Positions 46,576-58,912 of a stretch of DNA of 64,000 nt are shown piece by piece. The stretch's first letter is position 1; every line of letters starts with the position of its first letter. The translations under genes and the position numbers were made by a program. The notes beneath the pieces are model-generated. The model was not told the origin of the DNA. It saw only the letters and a list, made by a program, of their open reading frames with translations, and did no database searches. This DNA is from Dysidea avara. Taxonomy: Eukaryota > Porifera > Demospongiae > Dictyoceratida > Dysideidae. The stretch covers positions 2,839,260 to 2,903,259 of the forward strand of contig NC_089280.1 in NCBI RefSeq assembly GCF_963678975.1, written 5' to 3'.

Positions 46576-48906
46576 GACTTACTGATGGAACTATTCCCTG
46601 TGTGCACAGAGAGAAGATTATGGAGTCTCAAGTGGAGCAAATTTTAGTCTGACACCTGCTCGATCATACCTATGTTAGAATAGCAGCAGATTCCATTAAT
46701 CCTCAACAAATTCTGTATCTGGCTATTGACACAGTAATGATACTGTTTAACCACTACCATCACTAATACTGAGCTAAAACTTGAAGAATGCATGAGCAAA
46801 TATATATCCATGCCAAAATACTGGATCATAAAAAGGATAGTTTTACTGTGAATATTTATTTTCAAAGAACAAGACTTGGAAATTTATGCTCAAGAGAAGA
46901 GTAGGGACGAGTCTATTTTGTTGTTTTTTTTATTTCCAGAAATTGTTATTTTCACCCATATTTTGCTCAAGAATTATATAATTTGTTCAGCATTAATCTT
47001 TGTTAATTGACCATTTCTTAGTGCAAGGTTACAATTTCATCTCAAAGTGACTGTTCTATTAGAGTATCTCAATCTGCACTTGCTCTTACGATTAATTCTA
47101 ATTATAGCAAGAAGCCAGCTAATATTGCTTAACATATGTGACTGTTTTATTAGAGTATCTTGATTGCCACTCGCTCTTCCCGTAACAATTGACTATGTAT
47201 ATATTGTTGTGTGTGATTGTTCTATTAGAGTATCTCAATCTTTTGTGCATTTTTTTTGTCCATTTCACAAAAATTGTATCTATTTTTGCTCATTGCTTTT
47301 ACCCACCCATTATGCCAAAATTATTGCCAGTGAAATCGACGCGTCCTTAGAGAAGCTCTGAAAATCCCTTCAGAAATTACCAGTTATACGGTATGTGACA
47401 TTTTCCACCCTGAAGTGGTTACAGTGCTAATAGAGGTACTGACTAGCAATAACTTCGTGGGTGTCAAGTGGGTTCATAGCTTTGTGGACTGATTGCAGCA
47501 ATAATAAACGTACAGAGAAACAGTAATACAGTTTCAATTGGTGGCAAATTATTTTGTTAACTGACAGGTCTGATTGAGTAGTCTAGGGTGGCATACAGAA
47601 CAGCAAGCATTTCTTGCCTAGATGGTAACTAGGATCAAGTCACCACCTGGACTTAAACTTCTGCAATTAATAACTTTGTTGTATCCAAGTTTCAGATGAG
47701 TTTAAAATTTTATGTCCAACAGTGGGACACTACTCATGCAGCACTTCCTCAAGGGGGTAACGACACACAGACACTCACTGCAGGCAGATCTGCGACCTTG
47801 GTCATAGTCCAAGTCAAACGTCAAGGCCAACTTCATGCTAAACGAACGGTCAACCTACATACAATTATACCATGGCTGGTCAATGTATATACTCCTCTAA
47901 ATCAGAAATTTGCTATCTAGGATTCCTCATCAACTCTCGCCTTAAATGGGGAAACATCTGGCAACTAAAGCATTCGAGGATTGGCCTAATCAAAGACTTG
48001 TATACAGCTACTTTAATATACGTTGGACATGAGAAGAGGGTGTGTTGTAGTTAAGAGAACGGGTAATATGCTTCACCTGTTTGGTGTCTACACTCTTCTA
48101 AAATATATATCACAGTTGGAATCAATTCTGCAAAGCACTGCACATTGGGTGTGTGACAGTAGGTGGAAATAAATTCTGTGTACCCATGTCTTTTAACAAA
48201 TAGATAATCTAGTCAAGGGCAAAAAAATTCTAACCCACAATCGAAAAGTACTGAAATATTATCGCTAGGTCAGCGATCACAGATTGAAAAAGGCTCTTAG
48301 TCACAGGGTCAAGACTTTGACTGCGGTCGTAGATCTAGCTACAGCGTACCTACGTGACGCCCCCTTGCTTCCTGTTAATAGGTACACGTGAAAGTGGACT
48401 CGACGATGAATAGAGGCGAACCAACATAACATCACGTCATCTGTTTGGGTCGGAGTATTATTTGATTAGAAGACTCCAGATCCTACATGTATCTACAGGT
48501 AGCTACTTTATATGACGTTATTTACTTTCAATGTCCACATAGTTCATCCACTGTACCACAACAGCTGATAATGGAAGTATAACAATAGTAAAGATCAGTG
48601 TCCACTTCACGCAGCCCATTAGCCCCTACAGATAGTCTGGTCTCGTCACGGGAAAAGTTTTGCGTGTAGCACTAATTAGTAGGCCGTGGTCTTCGACGTC
48701 GTTGTGTTTTGCACATGCGCACCACAGAGCCACAAATTTTGCTGGGAATTTAATGTGGGCGTTTGGATTCAGTGGAATGGAATGGTGGAATGGAACAATA
48801 ATTAGATAATTTCATCCAGTGCTCACCAGTCTTTATAAAGACCACCTTCTAACAAAGACGACCTTCAATTGCTGCTATCTTGTTGTTTTGAAGTGTATCC
48901 CCATAG
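46576..48906. other. Spacer between the two foldback elements
   Basis: No intact gene. 47046-47240 holds three spaced copies of GACTGTTCTATTAGAGTATCT, a motif also seen near 10434, 37455 and 55588. Around 47880-48000 a plus reading (CYLGFLINSRLKWG) resembles the post-RT region of a LINE and may be a fossil. The 48740-48805 stretch is repeated inverted at 51687-51725. Confidence 0.45.
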
Positions 48907-50401
48907 GTAGGGTCCGCAATCCGAAAAATCAACTTCTACAAATCATTCCCCCTACCATTGTGAGATGTTCATTGTAGTATCCCATTGCTTGATCCACCAT
49001 GAAACCGGAGGCACGATTGTTGTCTTCACAGAAATATTGTTTTCAGTATCTCGCAAGACGCAAAATTTATTTTTAAAATTTCGTGCTCCATACAAAGGAC
49101 CGGATGAAACTTGCTGCTTAGTCACATCGTATCCAGAATTGTTGTAGTTGAAAAGTACGCACAGAAATAAGTAAATGATTTGCTGGGTGCCCGGAACAGG
49201 GTTGCTTTCTTTGAAAAAACAGGCAAAGACTCGGATACGCAGTTTCGAATTCAAACTGCCCTACCACCCAGGGCAAGAGAAGCCAACTCTTCCTCATAGT
49301 GTTTCGATACGGTTGGGTGCATAGTCTGTCTATGCTGTTAGTTTGGAAAAGATCTGAGACTTCTCACCATCTGGGTGACGAGCGTCAAAATTTTCTGTAG
49401 CATCAAAGAATTGTGTCGCGCTTTCTAGCCATTTCCAGCGCTTCTACAACCACAACAATTATCAATTATAAACTAAAACTATGGCAAAAGATGTTCCTGA
49501 ACGTTTGGTGGCAGCGGTTGTCAATTATTATTTCATCCACGGCTTCCAGGCCTCGCTCTAAGCTATGCATCAAGGGAGACAGCAAAATCGTCCAACTTTG
49601 ACTTCACCTCTCACGCTCCACAGCAGCTTCAAATCTTCACTAGATCACCCTACATCACCATTATGCTGCAAAACATCCAAAAACAAACCGAAAAAAGCAC
49701 AAAATCATTCATTTTTGATTCGAGCTGGGTGGAGCTCCTGGTGAGCTGCTGGTATACTGAATCATATGAAATCACAGAAACACCAACTACTACTACTACC
49801 AAAAGTTTTGATCCATCATTTATCATCATTCTAAACAAAATTAAGTGACCAGTGTGGCATCAGAAGTACTGGAAAGCACTTTGGTACCATTGAAAGAATC
49901 CCTTGAAATGACGCACGAAAATTTTGACGTTCTTCACCCAGATGGTGAGAAGTCTCAGATCCTTTCCAGACTAACAGCATAGACAGACTATGCATCCAAC
50001 CTTATCACATCACTATGAGGAAGAGTTGGCTTTTCTTGTCTTGGCTGGTAGGGCAGTTTGAATTCGAAAATTCGTGTTTCGTTTTCTGCTTTTTGAGAGA
50101 AAGCAACCCTGTGCCGGGAACCCAGTGAGTTATTTGCTTATTACTGTGCGTACTTTTTAACTACATTAACTCTAGATAATACCTAGCTAAGCAGCAAGTT
50201 CTATCCTGTTCTTTGTGTAGAGCACGAAATTTTAAAAATAATTTTTGCATCTCACGAAATACTAAAATCGATATTTCTGTGAAAACAACAATCGTGCCTC
50301 CGGTTTCATGGTGGATCTAGCAATGGGATACCACAATGAACATCCCACAATGGTAGGGGGATCGATTTGTAAAAGTTGATTTTTCGGATTGCGGACCCTA
50401 C
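48907..50401. mobile_element. 1.5-kb foldback element with 5-bp target duplication
   Basis: Termini GTAGGGTCCGCAATCCGAAA and its complement are flanked by CATAG on both sides (48902-48906, 50402-50406). The arms are about 490 bp (to near 49400 and from near 49915) with many substitutions between them; about 510 bp of unique sequence lies between. No transposase or RT motif seen in arms or spacer. Different family from 44765-46569: no TTTATAAA arrays and a different target length. Confidence 0.85.
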
Positions 50402-50406
50402 CATAG

Positions 50407-51640
50407 GATGGTCTTTAACATGCCTAGAAAAGTCAGAGTGATATATGATTAGTAATACAGCAATACCTCACGCAAAAAGCTTGGCTGACATGTCCATGAA
50501 ACTAAAAGTAACTGATGACTAAATGAGCTAATATCTGTTGAGACCAAGAAAATGAATGTTATCCGGCAAATAACTATAATTTATAAAAGTTTGGTCCTTT
50601 ATCATTGACTTGTGCAGTCTTGCTGCATTCCTAATTAATTCACTGTAACTATAATTGGCTAGTAACTTGGCACACTGTTAATGCAGGGGTGGTCATAACA
50701 CACCAGCACAGGTGTGATATTGCTGTCCAAGCTGGCACATATTCACAACGGTAGTATGCATACCACATCAATCACTAAGTGACCATAAATTTACAACTGA
50801 TAAAAAGCACTTAATGCACTTAAGAGTGGGAGGCATGTCATGACATGCTATCATCAAAGTCAACCACTAATCTCAGTATTATTTGTGAAATGCTGCATCA
50901 TCTACACTTTCACAATTGGTGTTACAATCCTGGAATGTCAACAATCTACAAACAATACACAACACTATGTGTCAGTCAGCAACTTACCTACTTTAACATC
51001 TCTACTTAAACACTGTTTTCAAAATGTATTTAAAACCTATATCACCAAGCATGGAGTTTGATTGTGGGTTTTAATTTCACTCAACCAAGGCTTACATGTT
51101 CTACAGTACGATATGTACTGGCCCCACTGATCATTAGTGCACAGTATTGTTATTCCTTTACTGCTGTTTACATTCTGATGTCTTATGACATAATTGAATG
51201 TATTTTATTTAGCTATGAGCTAATGGAAATTAATTTTGTTGATACAAACATATATACCAGGTTTGTGCATTGATCTGAACTGTCTGTGTGTAATGGCTTA
51301 GCACAAAATGAGTTTATTGTCACAGTTATCTTTTAATAACACACAAATTGATACTTTGTGATCCTTCTTACAACCCCTCAATGACAAAGGATGCCACAAA
51401 ATACCTCTTTTAATACTAGAATCATCTATAATGGCAGAGAATAGCTTTTCATGTATAAATATTGGTGTCGTACACACCAATTTACAGTCACTTATGTGCA
51501 TTACACATCATATCCTAAAAGTGTGGCTGCACCCCAAGGGTGTGCTGCTGGTTAAGTGTGCTATGACCACCTCAGTTTTAACAGTTTGGCCGCCTTTTTT
51601 CTCCACTATTGGAAAAGATACCAATTTACTAGCCAATTAG
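50407..51640. other. Spacer without recognised genes
   Basis: AT-rich; short ORFs (50840-51061, 51058-51273, 51298-51501) overlap in different frames without motifs or splice context. Nothing supportable seen. Confidence 0.4.
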
Positions 51641-51859
51641 ATTTACAGTGAATTAATCAGGAATGTAGTCAGACTGCATGAGTCCACCATTCCATTCCAC
51701 TGAATCCAGACGCCCATTTGGATTTGATTACTGTGAAAGACAGCCATATATGGCTGATACAACACAGGGGGTGCAACTGCACAACTCCAAATAATAAGTA
51801 CAGTACATTGTAAATCAAAGTTATATGATTGTCTAAATGTTCGGTCCAGCTGATAGTCA

Positions 51860-53191
51860 TACATGATCATAAAAACTTAGAATTCATCTAGGGTAGAGCA
51901 TTCAATTATTTCATTCGGTAAATTGTTCCAATCAATAATGGTGTGAGGGAAGAAGCTTTTCTGATAATAATTGGATGACGTTAAAGGTGGTATTAATTGT
52001 TGATGGTGTGATAATCATGTATAGTGAGACAAGGAGTGATGTGAGTACTGTTCTGGGATACTTATGTCAGGTGGATCTTAATGTAAAAATTTATAAAAAA
52101 TAATTAATCTGCTAAACTTTCTATGTTCATGTAGGGTAGACCACTGGAGTTCATTTATCATTTCAGATACACTACTTGTTAGTCTGTAATCTTGTTTGAC
52201 CCACCTACGTAACTGCTTGCTGTTGTACCATTTCAATGCTATCAATTAGGTATTGTTGGTGAGGATCCCATACGACATTTGCATATTCCAGTCACTGCAC
52301 ACAGTACAGTGTCAGTTTCACTAATGTACTGTATGCAGCAACTTCAACAGATGGTTCACACTGGTATAATGCAAAATTTTAATGTTTTGCTTGCCTTATT
52401 GATTATTTCTTGAATGTGTTTAGACCAGGACATGGAGTTATGTAATAGCACACCTAGGTATTTATGTTGTTCCACTGACTGTAAGAGTGTATTATTGATA
52501 GAATAGGAGCCAAGAATGGTGATAAAGATCGAGTGTAGTTTAAAGTAACACATTTGGCAGGGTTCAGTATCATTTGCCACTGTTTAGTCTATTCTACTAA
52601 AGTGTCTTGTTGTAAATGATCGTGATCTTCAGGTGTTTTAATAACTCTGTATAGAACACAGTCATCAGCGAATAAATGGATAGATGAAGTAATTCTGGTA
52701 CTTATATGCAATAAAAACATCAGTGGACCTAAAACCGTTCCTTGTGGAACTCCAGATAAAACCTTCAAATTCGTAGATGTCTCTCCTTCCACGACAACCT
52801 TCTGGGTTCTATTAGTAAGCCATGTTTGTATCCACAAATGAGTATTTGACTGTATACCATAATGTTCTAACTTTAATAATAGTTTTTTGTGAGCTACAGT
52901 GTCAAAAGCTTTGGAGAAGTCTAACATTATTAAATCAACTTGATAGTGTTGGTCCATTGCTCTAAGTATTTCATCTACAATGGGTATCAATGTGTCTGGC
53001 AGAAAAGACCAGACCTGAACCCATGTGGTAATGGGTTAATAATATTATGTGTGCTCAGATGATCTAGGATGTGGTGGCAAATGATGTGTTCCATGGTTTT
53101 ACAACGCAATGAGGTTAAAGATATTGGCCTATAGTTTGCAGTATGCCAGTTTGATAAGATTGCAGATAGATTACTTGTAGAACTGGTGCTA
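51860..53191 (-). mobile_element. 5'-truncated CR1/Jockey-type LINE relic
   Basis: Minus reading gives NYRPISLTSL, then VDLIMLDFSKAFDTVAHKKL (RT motif A), GVPQGTVLGPLMF (motif B), SSIHLFADDCVLYR (motif C), YLGVLLHNSMSWSKHI and finally FFPHTIIDWNNLPNEII, the usual C-terminus of this LINE group. The pieces lie in different frames, so it is dead. There is no endonuclease part. Its 5' side ends exactly at the MITE that starts at 53192. Confidence 0.88.
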
Positions 53192-53848
53192 CAGTGCACC
53201 AAGGCATAAACTTCCAAAATTTAGTCACAATTTTTAAAGTTCTGTAACTCTGTAATGGAAAGTGCTATTACCATGAAATCTGGAACAGTTATACAAAATT
53301 AGACACCTACAATTTGAGCCAATTTTCAGTCTGTTTCAACATTGTGTTTCACAGATCTATCACTTCTTAAATCCTGATTTTTCATGAAAAATGCATCAAG
53401 TCAATGACAGTTTAAGATAAACTAGATTTACAGCATTTAATGTATTCACCTATGGTACTGCATGTGAAAAAGTTACAGAGCATTTTTTGATTGCTGCTTT
53501 AGAATGAGTTATACAAGTGAATAACTGAAAAACTTTAAAATGCATCAACTACTGCATACTTGCAGGGATCCAAATTCGTTTCACAGAATAGAATATATAA
53601 TATGTACAAATGTTACAGAGCCATATTAGCATAGCTTATTTGGTTGGGTAAATATTGCTCAATCTTTGCAGGCATGTAGAAATTTTCACTTTAAAATCGA
53701 TATAAAATATGTGATAATCTAAGTTAATTGGCCTAAATTTCATTCAGCAGTTCATAAAAAGCAGCACAAAAAGTGTAAAAGGTGGTAAGAAGTTGCAGTT
53801 TTAAAGTTGAAAATTTTTTTTTATAGAAGTTTATGCCTTGGCGCACTG
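53192..53848. mobile_element. 657-bp MITE with TA duplication
   Basis: Inverted termini CAGTGCACCAAGGCATAAAC and, at the right, the complement with one mismatch; TA flanks both ends (53190-53191, 53849-53850). The interior has no ORF of note. It adjoins or interrupts the 5' side of the LINE relic. Confidence 0.8.
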
Positions 53849-53850
53849 TA

Positions 53851-54332
53851 TAAGCAAAGCTATAATGTCACAAAGGTATAAAATATAAGATACATGGTAA
53901 TGTTGTAGTCAGTTTTATATTGGGCTTCAGCATCATGGGATGTAGTCCCAGTCGATCTGTTGAAATGCCATCAGTGTATAAAGTTTAGTTTTATAAGTAG
54001 CTACAATTGATTTATTTGGCATAGCCCGAGTAACCACTGCCTTATTAATTTATCTTTCCAGGGCTCCAGTTATATAATTACCTTTTTACTCACTTGGTAA
54101 CCCTGAGACTATATAGACTCCTGCATATATGACCCCTTGTAATTATATGTAGCTACATGTAATTGTCAATTTAATTTTCACACGATTTCCAATGTTTCTT
54201 GTAGATTGTCGCAGCTATTACATGATGTAAGGTCAGACATGATGGCATCCTGTAAATATACATTCTTCTGAAACCCTTTATAGAATCTCTGGCAGCAGGG
54301 GGTCTGGGGTTTTAGTTTGGAGGTGGTTGAGT
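53851..54332. other. Short spacer
   Basis: About 480 bp between the MITE and the next palindromic element. Nothing recognised. Confidence 0.4.
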
Positions 54333-55125
54333 TTTTGTAATAGTTATACCACGGGCACGAGTGCTTTGCCTGATATATACGCACAAGCATGAGGGCCACA
54401 GGCCCGAGTGCGAGTGCGTATATACAGGCAAAGCACGAGTGCCCGTGGTATAACTAATATGTTCTACTTTAGCATGTAGACCCACCTAATTGGCAAAATC
54501 TTTAGTTGCTATACCCTTCTCTTATATAGGGAACCAAGTAAGCTGTGATTGTGGGATTGAATTTTGCCAAACAAACTGTGATTGTGGGATTCAATTTTAA
54601 TACATCAAATAGTAGTTTGATTATATTTTTGCTAATATAGTAATTTTAAGAGACTAGTGTTAATTATGTTACTTTAATTGCTACATTTACAAAAGTAAAA
54701 AACAAACTACTGTTGATGTATTAAAATTGAATCCCACAATCACAGATTGTTTGGCAGAATTCAATCCCACAATCACAGGTTGTTTGGCATAATTCAATCC
54801 CACAATCACAGCTTGCTTGATTCCCTATATAAGAGAAGAGGATAACAGTATAACATCAAAGAAACCTGATGATTTCTGGATATAATGTGCACTCCTAATA
54901 GGTGTGCAATGTCTCAAGTTAACGAGATATACGCACTGGTGGTGCGTATATCTTGTACTGGTGGTACGTATATCTCGTTAAGGCAGTGTGTAATGAGATA
55001 TACGCACTGCCTTAACGAGATATACACACTGGTAGCAGTGCGTATATCTCGTTAGATTTTGAGTCAGTGCAATATGTGATATATATGCACTGGCTTTCCT
55101 TTGATCTGAGGTGTGAAAGTGGTAC
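54333..55125. mobile_element. Composite palindromic element, second copy
   Basis: Left hairpin (TATACCACGGGCACGAGTGC with its complement about 70 bp on), a middle with GTGATTGTGGGATT segments in both orientations, a right hairpin cluster built on AACGAGATATACGCACTG, and the right end CCTTTGATCTGAGGTGTGAA. The same module order is seen at 14283-15045, with strong divergence in the hairpins but conserved right end. Confidence 0.75.
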
Positions 55126-55361
55126 ATTTTTTGCATATAACACAAATTAACTGACAATCATCCATCTACTTGAGTATCAAGCACACTAGTTGTATGTTAT
55201 GGTTGGTATGCCCCAAGTATTCAACTTTAGGTTACGCAACAAGTAGTATTAGCGTTAGGGATAAGGTCGGGTTCAGCTTTGGTTTCTCCTTTACCTTTAG
55301 GTTACATTCTTCTTAGCTTACTTCTTGAGTCACATTTATAAGATAGAAAAGTAAACAAGTT

Positions 55362-55437
55362 GGGGAGCTAGCAGCACAACTGGTAGCACACAGAGCTAAT
55401 ACACTGATGGTCCAGGGTTCAAACCTTGGATGCTATA
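55362..55437 (+). ncRNA. tRNA-like sequence (possible SINE head)
   Basis: TAGCACAACTGGTAGCACA-like box A and GGTTCAAACC box B (55416-55425) at tRNA spacing, followed by a T-run at 55439. The anticodon arm does not pair well, so it is more likely a tRNA-derived SINE or tRNA pseudogene than a working tRNA. Confidence 0.4.
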
Positions 55438-55464
55438 CTTTTTTTGTTTTAGTAACTTTTTTTG

Positions 55465-55535
55465 TGCACTTGGTACAGAGGTAAGATACACCAGCTCTCA
55501 AGTAAGAGGCCAGTAGTTCAATTCCTGTTGTAGGT
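55465..55535 (+). ncRNA. Second tRNA-like sequence
   Basis: Box B-like AGTTCAATTCC (55514-55524) with an upstream CTTGGTACAGAGGTAAGA segment. It lies 30 bp after the first tRNA-like unit in the same orientation, followed by another T-run. The box A match is poor, so the call is tentative. Confidence 0.25.
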
Positions 55536-57409
55536 AAGTTTTTTAGTGTAGAGTATTTTTAGGAGCACATTTTTATGAAGTGCGTTGACTGCTCTATTAG
55601 GGTATTTGAGCATTCTATTAGAGTATATCATTTTTTTCACGGTTTTCAAGAAGGATAATTTCACAGCAAACCAAGGGGTGTGTGTGTGTGGGGGGGGCAT
55701 TAGCCCACAATTTTCCACCCCCTCTTTTTGGCATTTATGATTTGTCTGTTCATCTGAATCGAATGTAACCAGAATGTACTAGCTGCTGACCTATAATCGA
55801 AATTTTTAGGCATGCATATCTAGTGGTTGCACTCGTGTTGGCTTGGGTGATTGATTGCCCTGTGCAGGCTATCAGCCTGATACGGATGGGAAGTGTTACA
55901 TATTAGCTGTAACACAGGGAATTTGGGCTTTTGTCTGATATTTTATGCCCTCCACCATTGGGCCTACGGCTTTCCGGCAGTTGGGCATACATATCCAATT
56001 GATTGTAATTACAATTCCTTTGTATTCTCTGTCAAGGACTTTTATCTCAACACTCAAAGCAACTAATTGTGATTATAGTTAGTTTCTTATGTTTGTATTG
56101 TTTGAGTAGTTAGTTTCTTGTGTCTGTATGTTTTTGTTTTTGTACTCTGTAGTATGTATGTGTGCTCCAGTAGGGAAGAACGACTCTGCCGACTACTGTG
56201 AGGATAAACAATAAATCAATCAATTAATTAATCAATCAATCAATCAATCAATCAATCATATCAGGCAAAGCCCTCATGCCTGTGTTACAACTATTACATG
56301 TGGAGTAGTGTAAAACGATTGCACAATACTTAGAGTGATATTATCATCACAGGTGCACATGAAAATGTATAAGACAAGAAAGGAAGCAGAAACTCTACTG
56401 TAGTCATCATCAATCTAGAGGAAACAAACACAAAGCATTCATGTATATACACTTTGTATAGCATATCCCTCATTTTTCAAGCAGTATACAGCTTGCCCTC
56501 CATCAAATTGCAGCATTAGCTACTTCTGTATAAATTTGTAGCTCCAGCTGGACAATTCTGCTTAACCAAAAATCTTGCAATGGATTTGCACTGTTTATTA
56601 TCCAAAAGTGACTTTGGCAGTGCACAATGTGACCGGAAAGTCTCTAAAGCAAAAATCTGAGTAGCACTAAACTTTTCTCAGATTAAAAAATATAAAAATC
56701 TAAGTGAAGAACAGATCTGAAGTAGTTTAAAAACTCTCAAGTGAAAGTCAGTCTATAGTTAAATACCTTTAAACTAAAATTTCTTGAGCAAAAAACGTAG
56801 TTAAAGCAAAAACTCCCAGGTAGTCATAACTTTCAATTGAATTCCAAATAAGTGAAATTTGTTGTTAAGTTTAAGTAATCAAGTAATCAAAAAGCGAAAA
56901 GTCTAAAATTCAATTAACTAAAGTTCTCAAGTAAAACAGTGTAAATTTTCTCAAGTAAAATCTCTAAAGTGTATAGAAATCTATTAAGTAGTCGAAAATG
57001 AAAGTAGACCAAATTATCTCGAGTAGCTGAAGTCTCTTTAGTAAAAATCTCACTATCAGTCTAAAATTTCTCAAGTAAAAAGTTCTCTATAGTAGTGTAA
57101 AACCTGTCCTGTGAAAATCTCCAATATGGCTAAAATTTTCTTGTATATAACTACATGCATGTATGGACACAAGTATTAGAGCCAGTACTCATACTCAGTG
57201 TACATGTCTTTTGTTATACTGACACACACGCACACACAAGTGATATATACCTATAAGCCAGCTAATATGTGCTTTAGCTTTTAGAATTGCAATATAATCC
57301 ATTAAGACTAACTGCAGCTGCTTGCATTATGGGTAGCAGCACATTTAAACATGACTGGATTTTGGAAAAATGATCCAAATTGTACATTAGAAGTTTCGAG
57401 ATAGCTATA
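55536..57409. other. Repeat-rich spacer
   Basis: No gene seen. 55588-55630 holds two GTCTATTAGAGTAT-type motifs. 56213-56258 is an (AATC)n tract that may be the tail of a LINE 3' end (56000-56212). 56640-57130 is a degenerate low-complexity block of phrases such as TCTCAAGTAAAA and AAATCTCTAAAGT. Confidence 0.45.
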
Positions 57410-58000
57410 CAGTTTTAAAGAATTCAAATCAGCACAACTTGCCAAGGATAGCAAGTATGCATATGATATTTACACACAAGAGATGCATCAGTCTATGTGA
57501 CCCGGTCTGTGAAAAGGGGTCTTATAGTCTTGGTTACCTGTAACATGACTTGTGAATGTGAATGTGGTATCACCCTGAAATTTGGTCCCCTTGGCTTGGT
57601 GTAATATGAAGGTGATAAGGTGAAAACATGAGGAGTAATACTTGACAATTTGGAAAGGCTATAAGACCCCTTTTCGCAGACCGGGTCACCTATTGCCTTT
57701 CAGACCACTTCCAGTACTTGTAGCTGCTTGTAGAGTTTTTCGCCAAATAAGAAAGAAAATCTGAGTCAGACAAGTGAATTAGTATCATGAGTGCTCACAA
57801 AGGGGATGGTGGAGAGACTGACTTCAAAATGGAGGCAGACCATGATTAAAGTCCAGACACGAGATTACAGGGCTCTTCTTGGTGGCTGATATGCAACAGA
57901 AAAAAATCAGGAAATCCACCAGTAAACCACTGATCAAGGCCAGTTGAAGGCAAGGAACCGCGATTCGAGCTCTTCACACCACCTAGAAAAGAAGTCTGTT
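57410..58000. repeat. Dispersed repeat, inverted copy of 881-1330, split by a MITE
   Basis: Shares with 881-1330 (opposite orientation) AACTTGCCAAGGATAGCAAG, GGTGGCTGATATGCA and ATCCACCAGTAAACCA. The alignment is interrupted by the 193-bp element at 57497-57689. Confidence 0.7.
57497..57689. mobile_element. 193-bp MITE with 31-bp TIRs and CTAT duplication
   Basis: Termini GTGACCCGGTCTGTGAAAAG with the complement at the right end (two mismatches over 31 bp). CTAT flanks both sides (57493-57496, 57690-57693). The related repeat at 881-1330 carries the same flanking text with a single CTAT and no insert near 1193, so the insertion borders are confirmed by an empty site within this window. Confidence 0.88.
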
Positions 58001-58125
58001 AAAACCAGCCTTGAGTATTTTGAGTAGTCCACTGGTGGTGATAGTTTGATTTTGTCTGATGTGCAATTTGAATTGATTGATTGATTGATTAGCATATTTA
58101 TTTAAACTCACAGCTATTAGCAGCC

Positions 58126-58126
<1 letters not shown>

Positions 58127-58162
<36 letters not shown>

Positions 58163-58192
58163 TTGGTTCACTCATAGTAGTAGTAGTAGTAG
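58127..58192. repeat. (TAG)n microsatellites with a 14-bp interspersed repeat
   Basis: Two (TAG)n tracts (58127-58160 and about 58175-58192) separated by TGTTGGTTCACTCA, which recurs twice more immediately downstream. Directly precedes the first endonuclease-domain fragment. Confidence 0.9.
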
Positions 58193-58626
58193 TGTTGGTT
58201 CACTCGTGTTGGTTCACTCATAGACCCCCTGCTGTGGTTGAATCATCGGCAGTGAAGATCCTGTGGGATTTTAGCTTACAGTCTGCCAGTCACCACCTGA
58301 GTAATCGTCCAGATATTGTTTTATTTGACTATAACCTTAAGAAGATCTACTTCATTGAAGTTTCTTGTCCAGCTGATGTAAATGTGCCCTCTAAGGAGCA
58401 AGAAAAGTTACAGAAGTATCAATCATTGGCACATGATTATCACATGATGTACAGAATGCCGGTGATAATTATCCCTGTGGTGGTTGGATGTACAGGTGTT
58501 GTATCTTCTAACTGTATTACTCACCTTCGTCGTATCCCAGACTTTTCTAACAGTTTATTTTGTACCATTCAAAAGGCAGCCGTAATTGGAACTGTTCATG
58601 TCTTACGGTGTACAAATGTGATTTAA
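58192..58626 (+). CDS. 3' fragment of R4/Dong-like LINE: restriction-like endonuclease domain (1)
   Basis: Contains AVKILWDFSL, NRPDIVLFDY, YFIEVSCPADVNV, KEQEKLQKYQSLAHDY and VVVGCTGVV, the conserved block C-terminal to RT in LINEs with a restriction-like (PD-(D/E)xK-type) endonuclease, which cuts the target DNA. The RPD and downstream E...K residues are present. It lacks RT and any proper start, so it is a 5'-truncated insertion. The stop is followed by a short 3' UTR (CTGTACAAT..GTACATGTA) and then a (TAG)n tract of 137 bp. Confidence 0.7.
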   Translation: MLVHSCWFTHRPPAVVESSAVKILWDFSLQSASHHLSNRPDIVLFDYNLKKIYFIEVSCPADVNVPSKEQEKLQKYQSLAHDYHMMYRMPVIIIPVVVGCTGVVSSNCITHLRRIPDFSNSLFCTIQKAAVIGTVHVLRCTNVI

Positions 58627-58705
58627 TGAACATTATCTTATGTACTTGTACATGATTCTGTTCTTTCTCTGTACAATTGTGTGTACATGTAATTCTTTTA
58701 ATGAA

Positions 58706-58846
<141 letters not shown>

Positions 58847-58912
58847 CATTTATGTCGTACTTTTGGCATTTGTACATCTGCCAACAGTTGGTATTCTCAT
58901 CAGCCACTGCCT

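Noticed and set aside
48952-49254. 100-codon minus ORF in the left arm of the 48.9-kb foldback
   Set aside because: The corresponding stretch of the other arm is not open and no motif is present; chance ORF.
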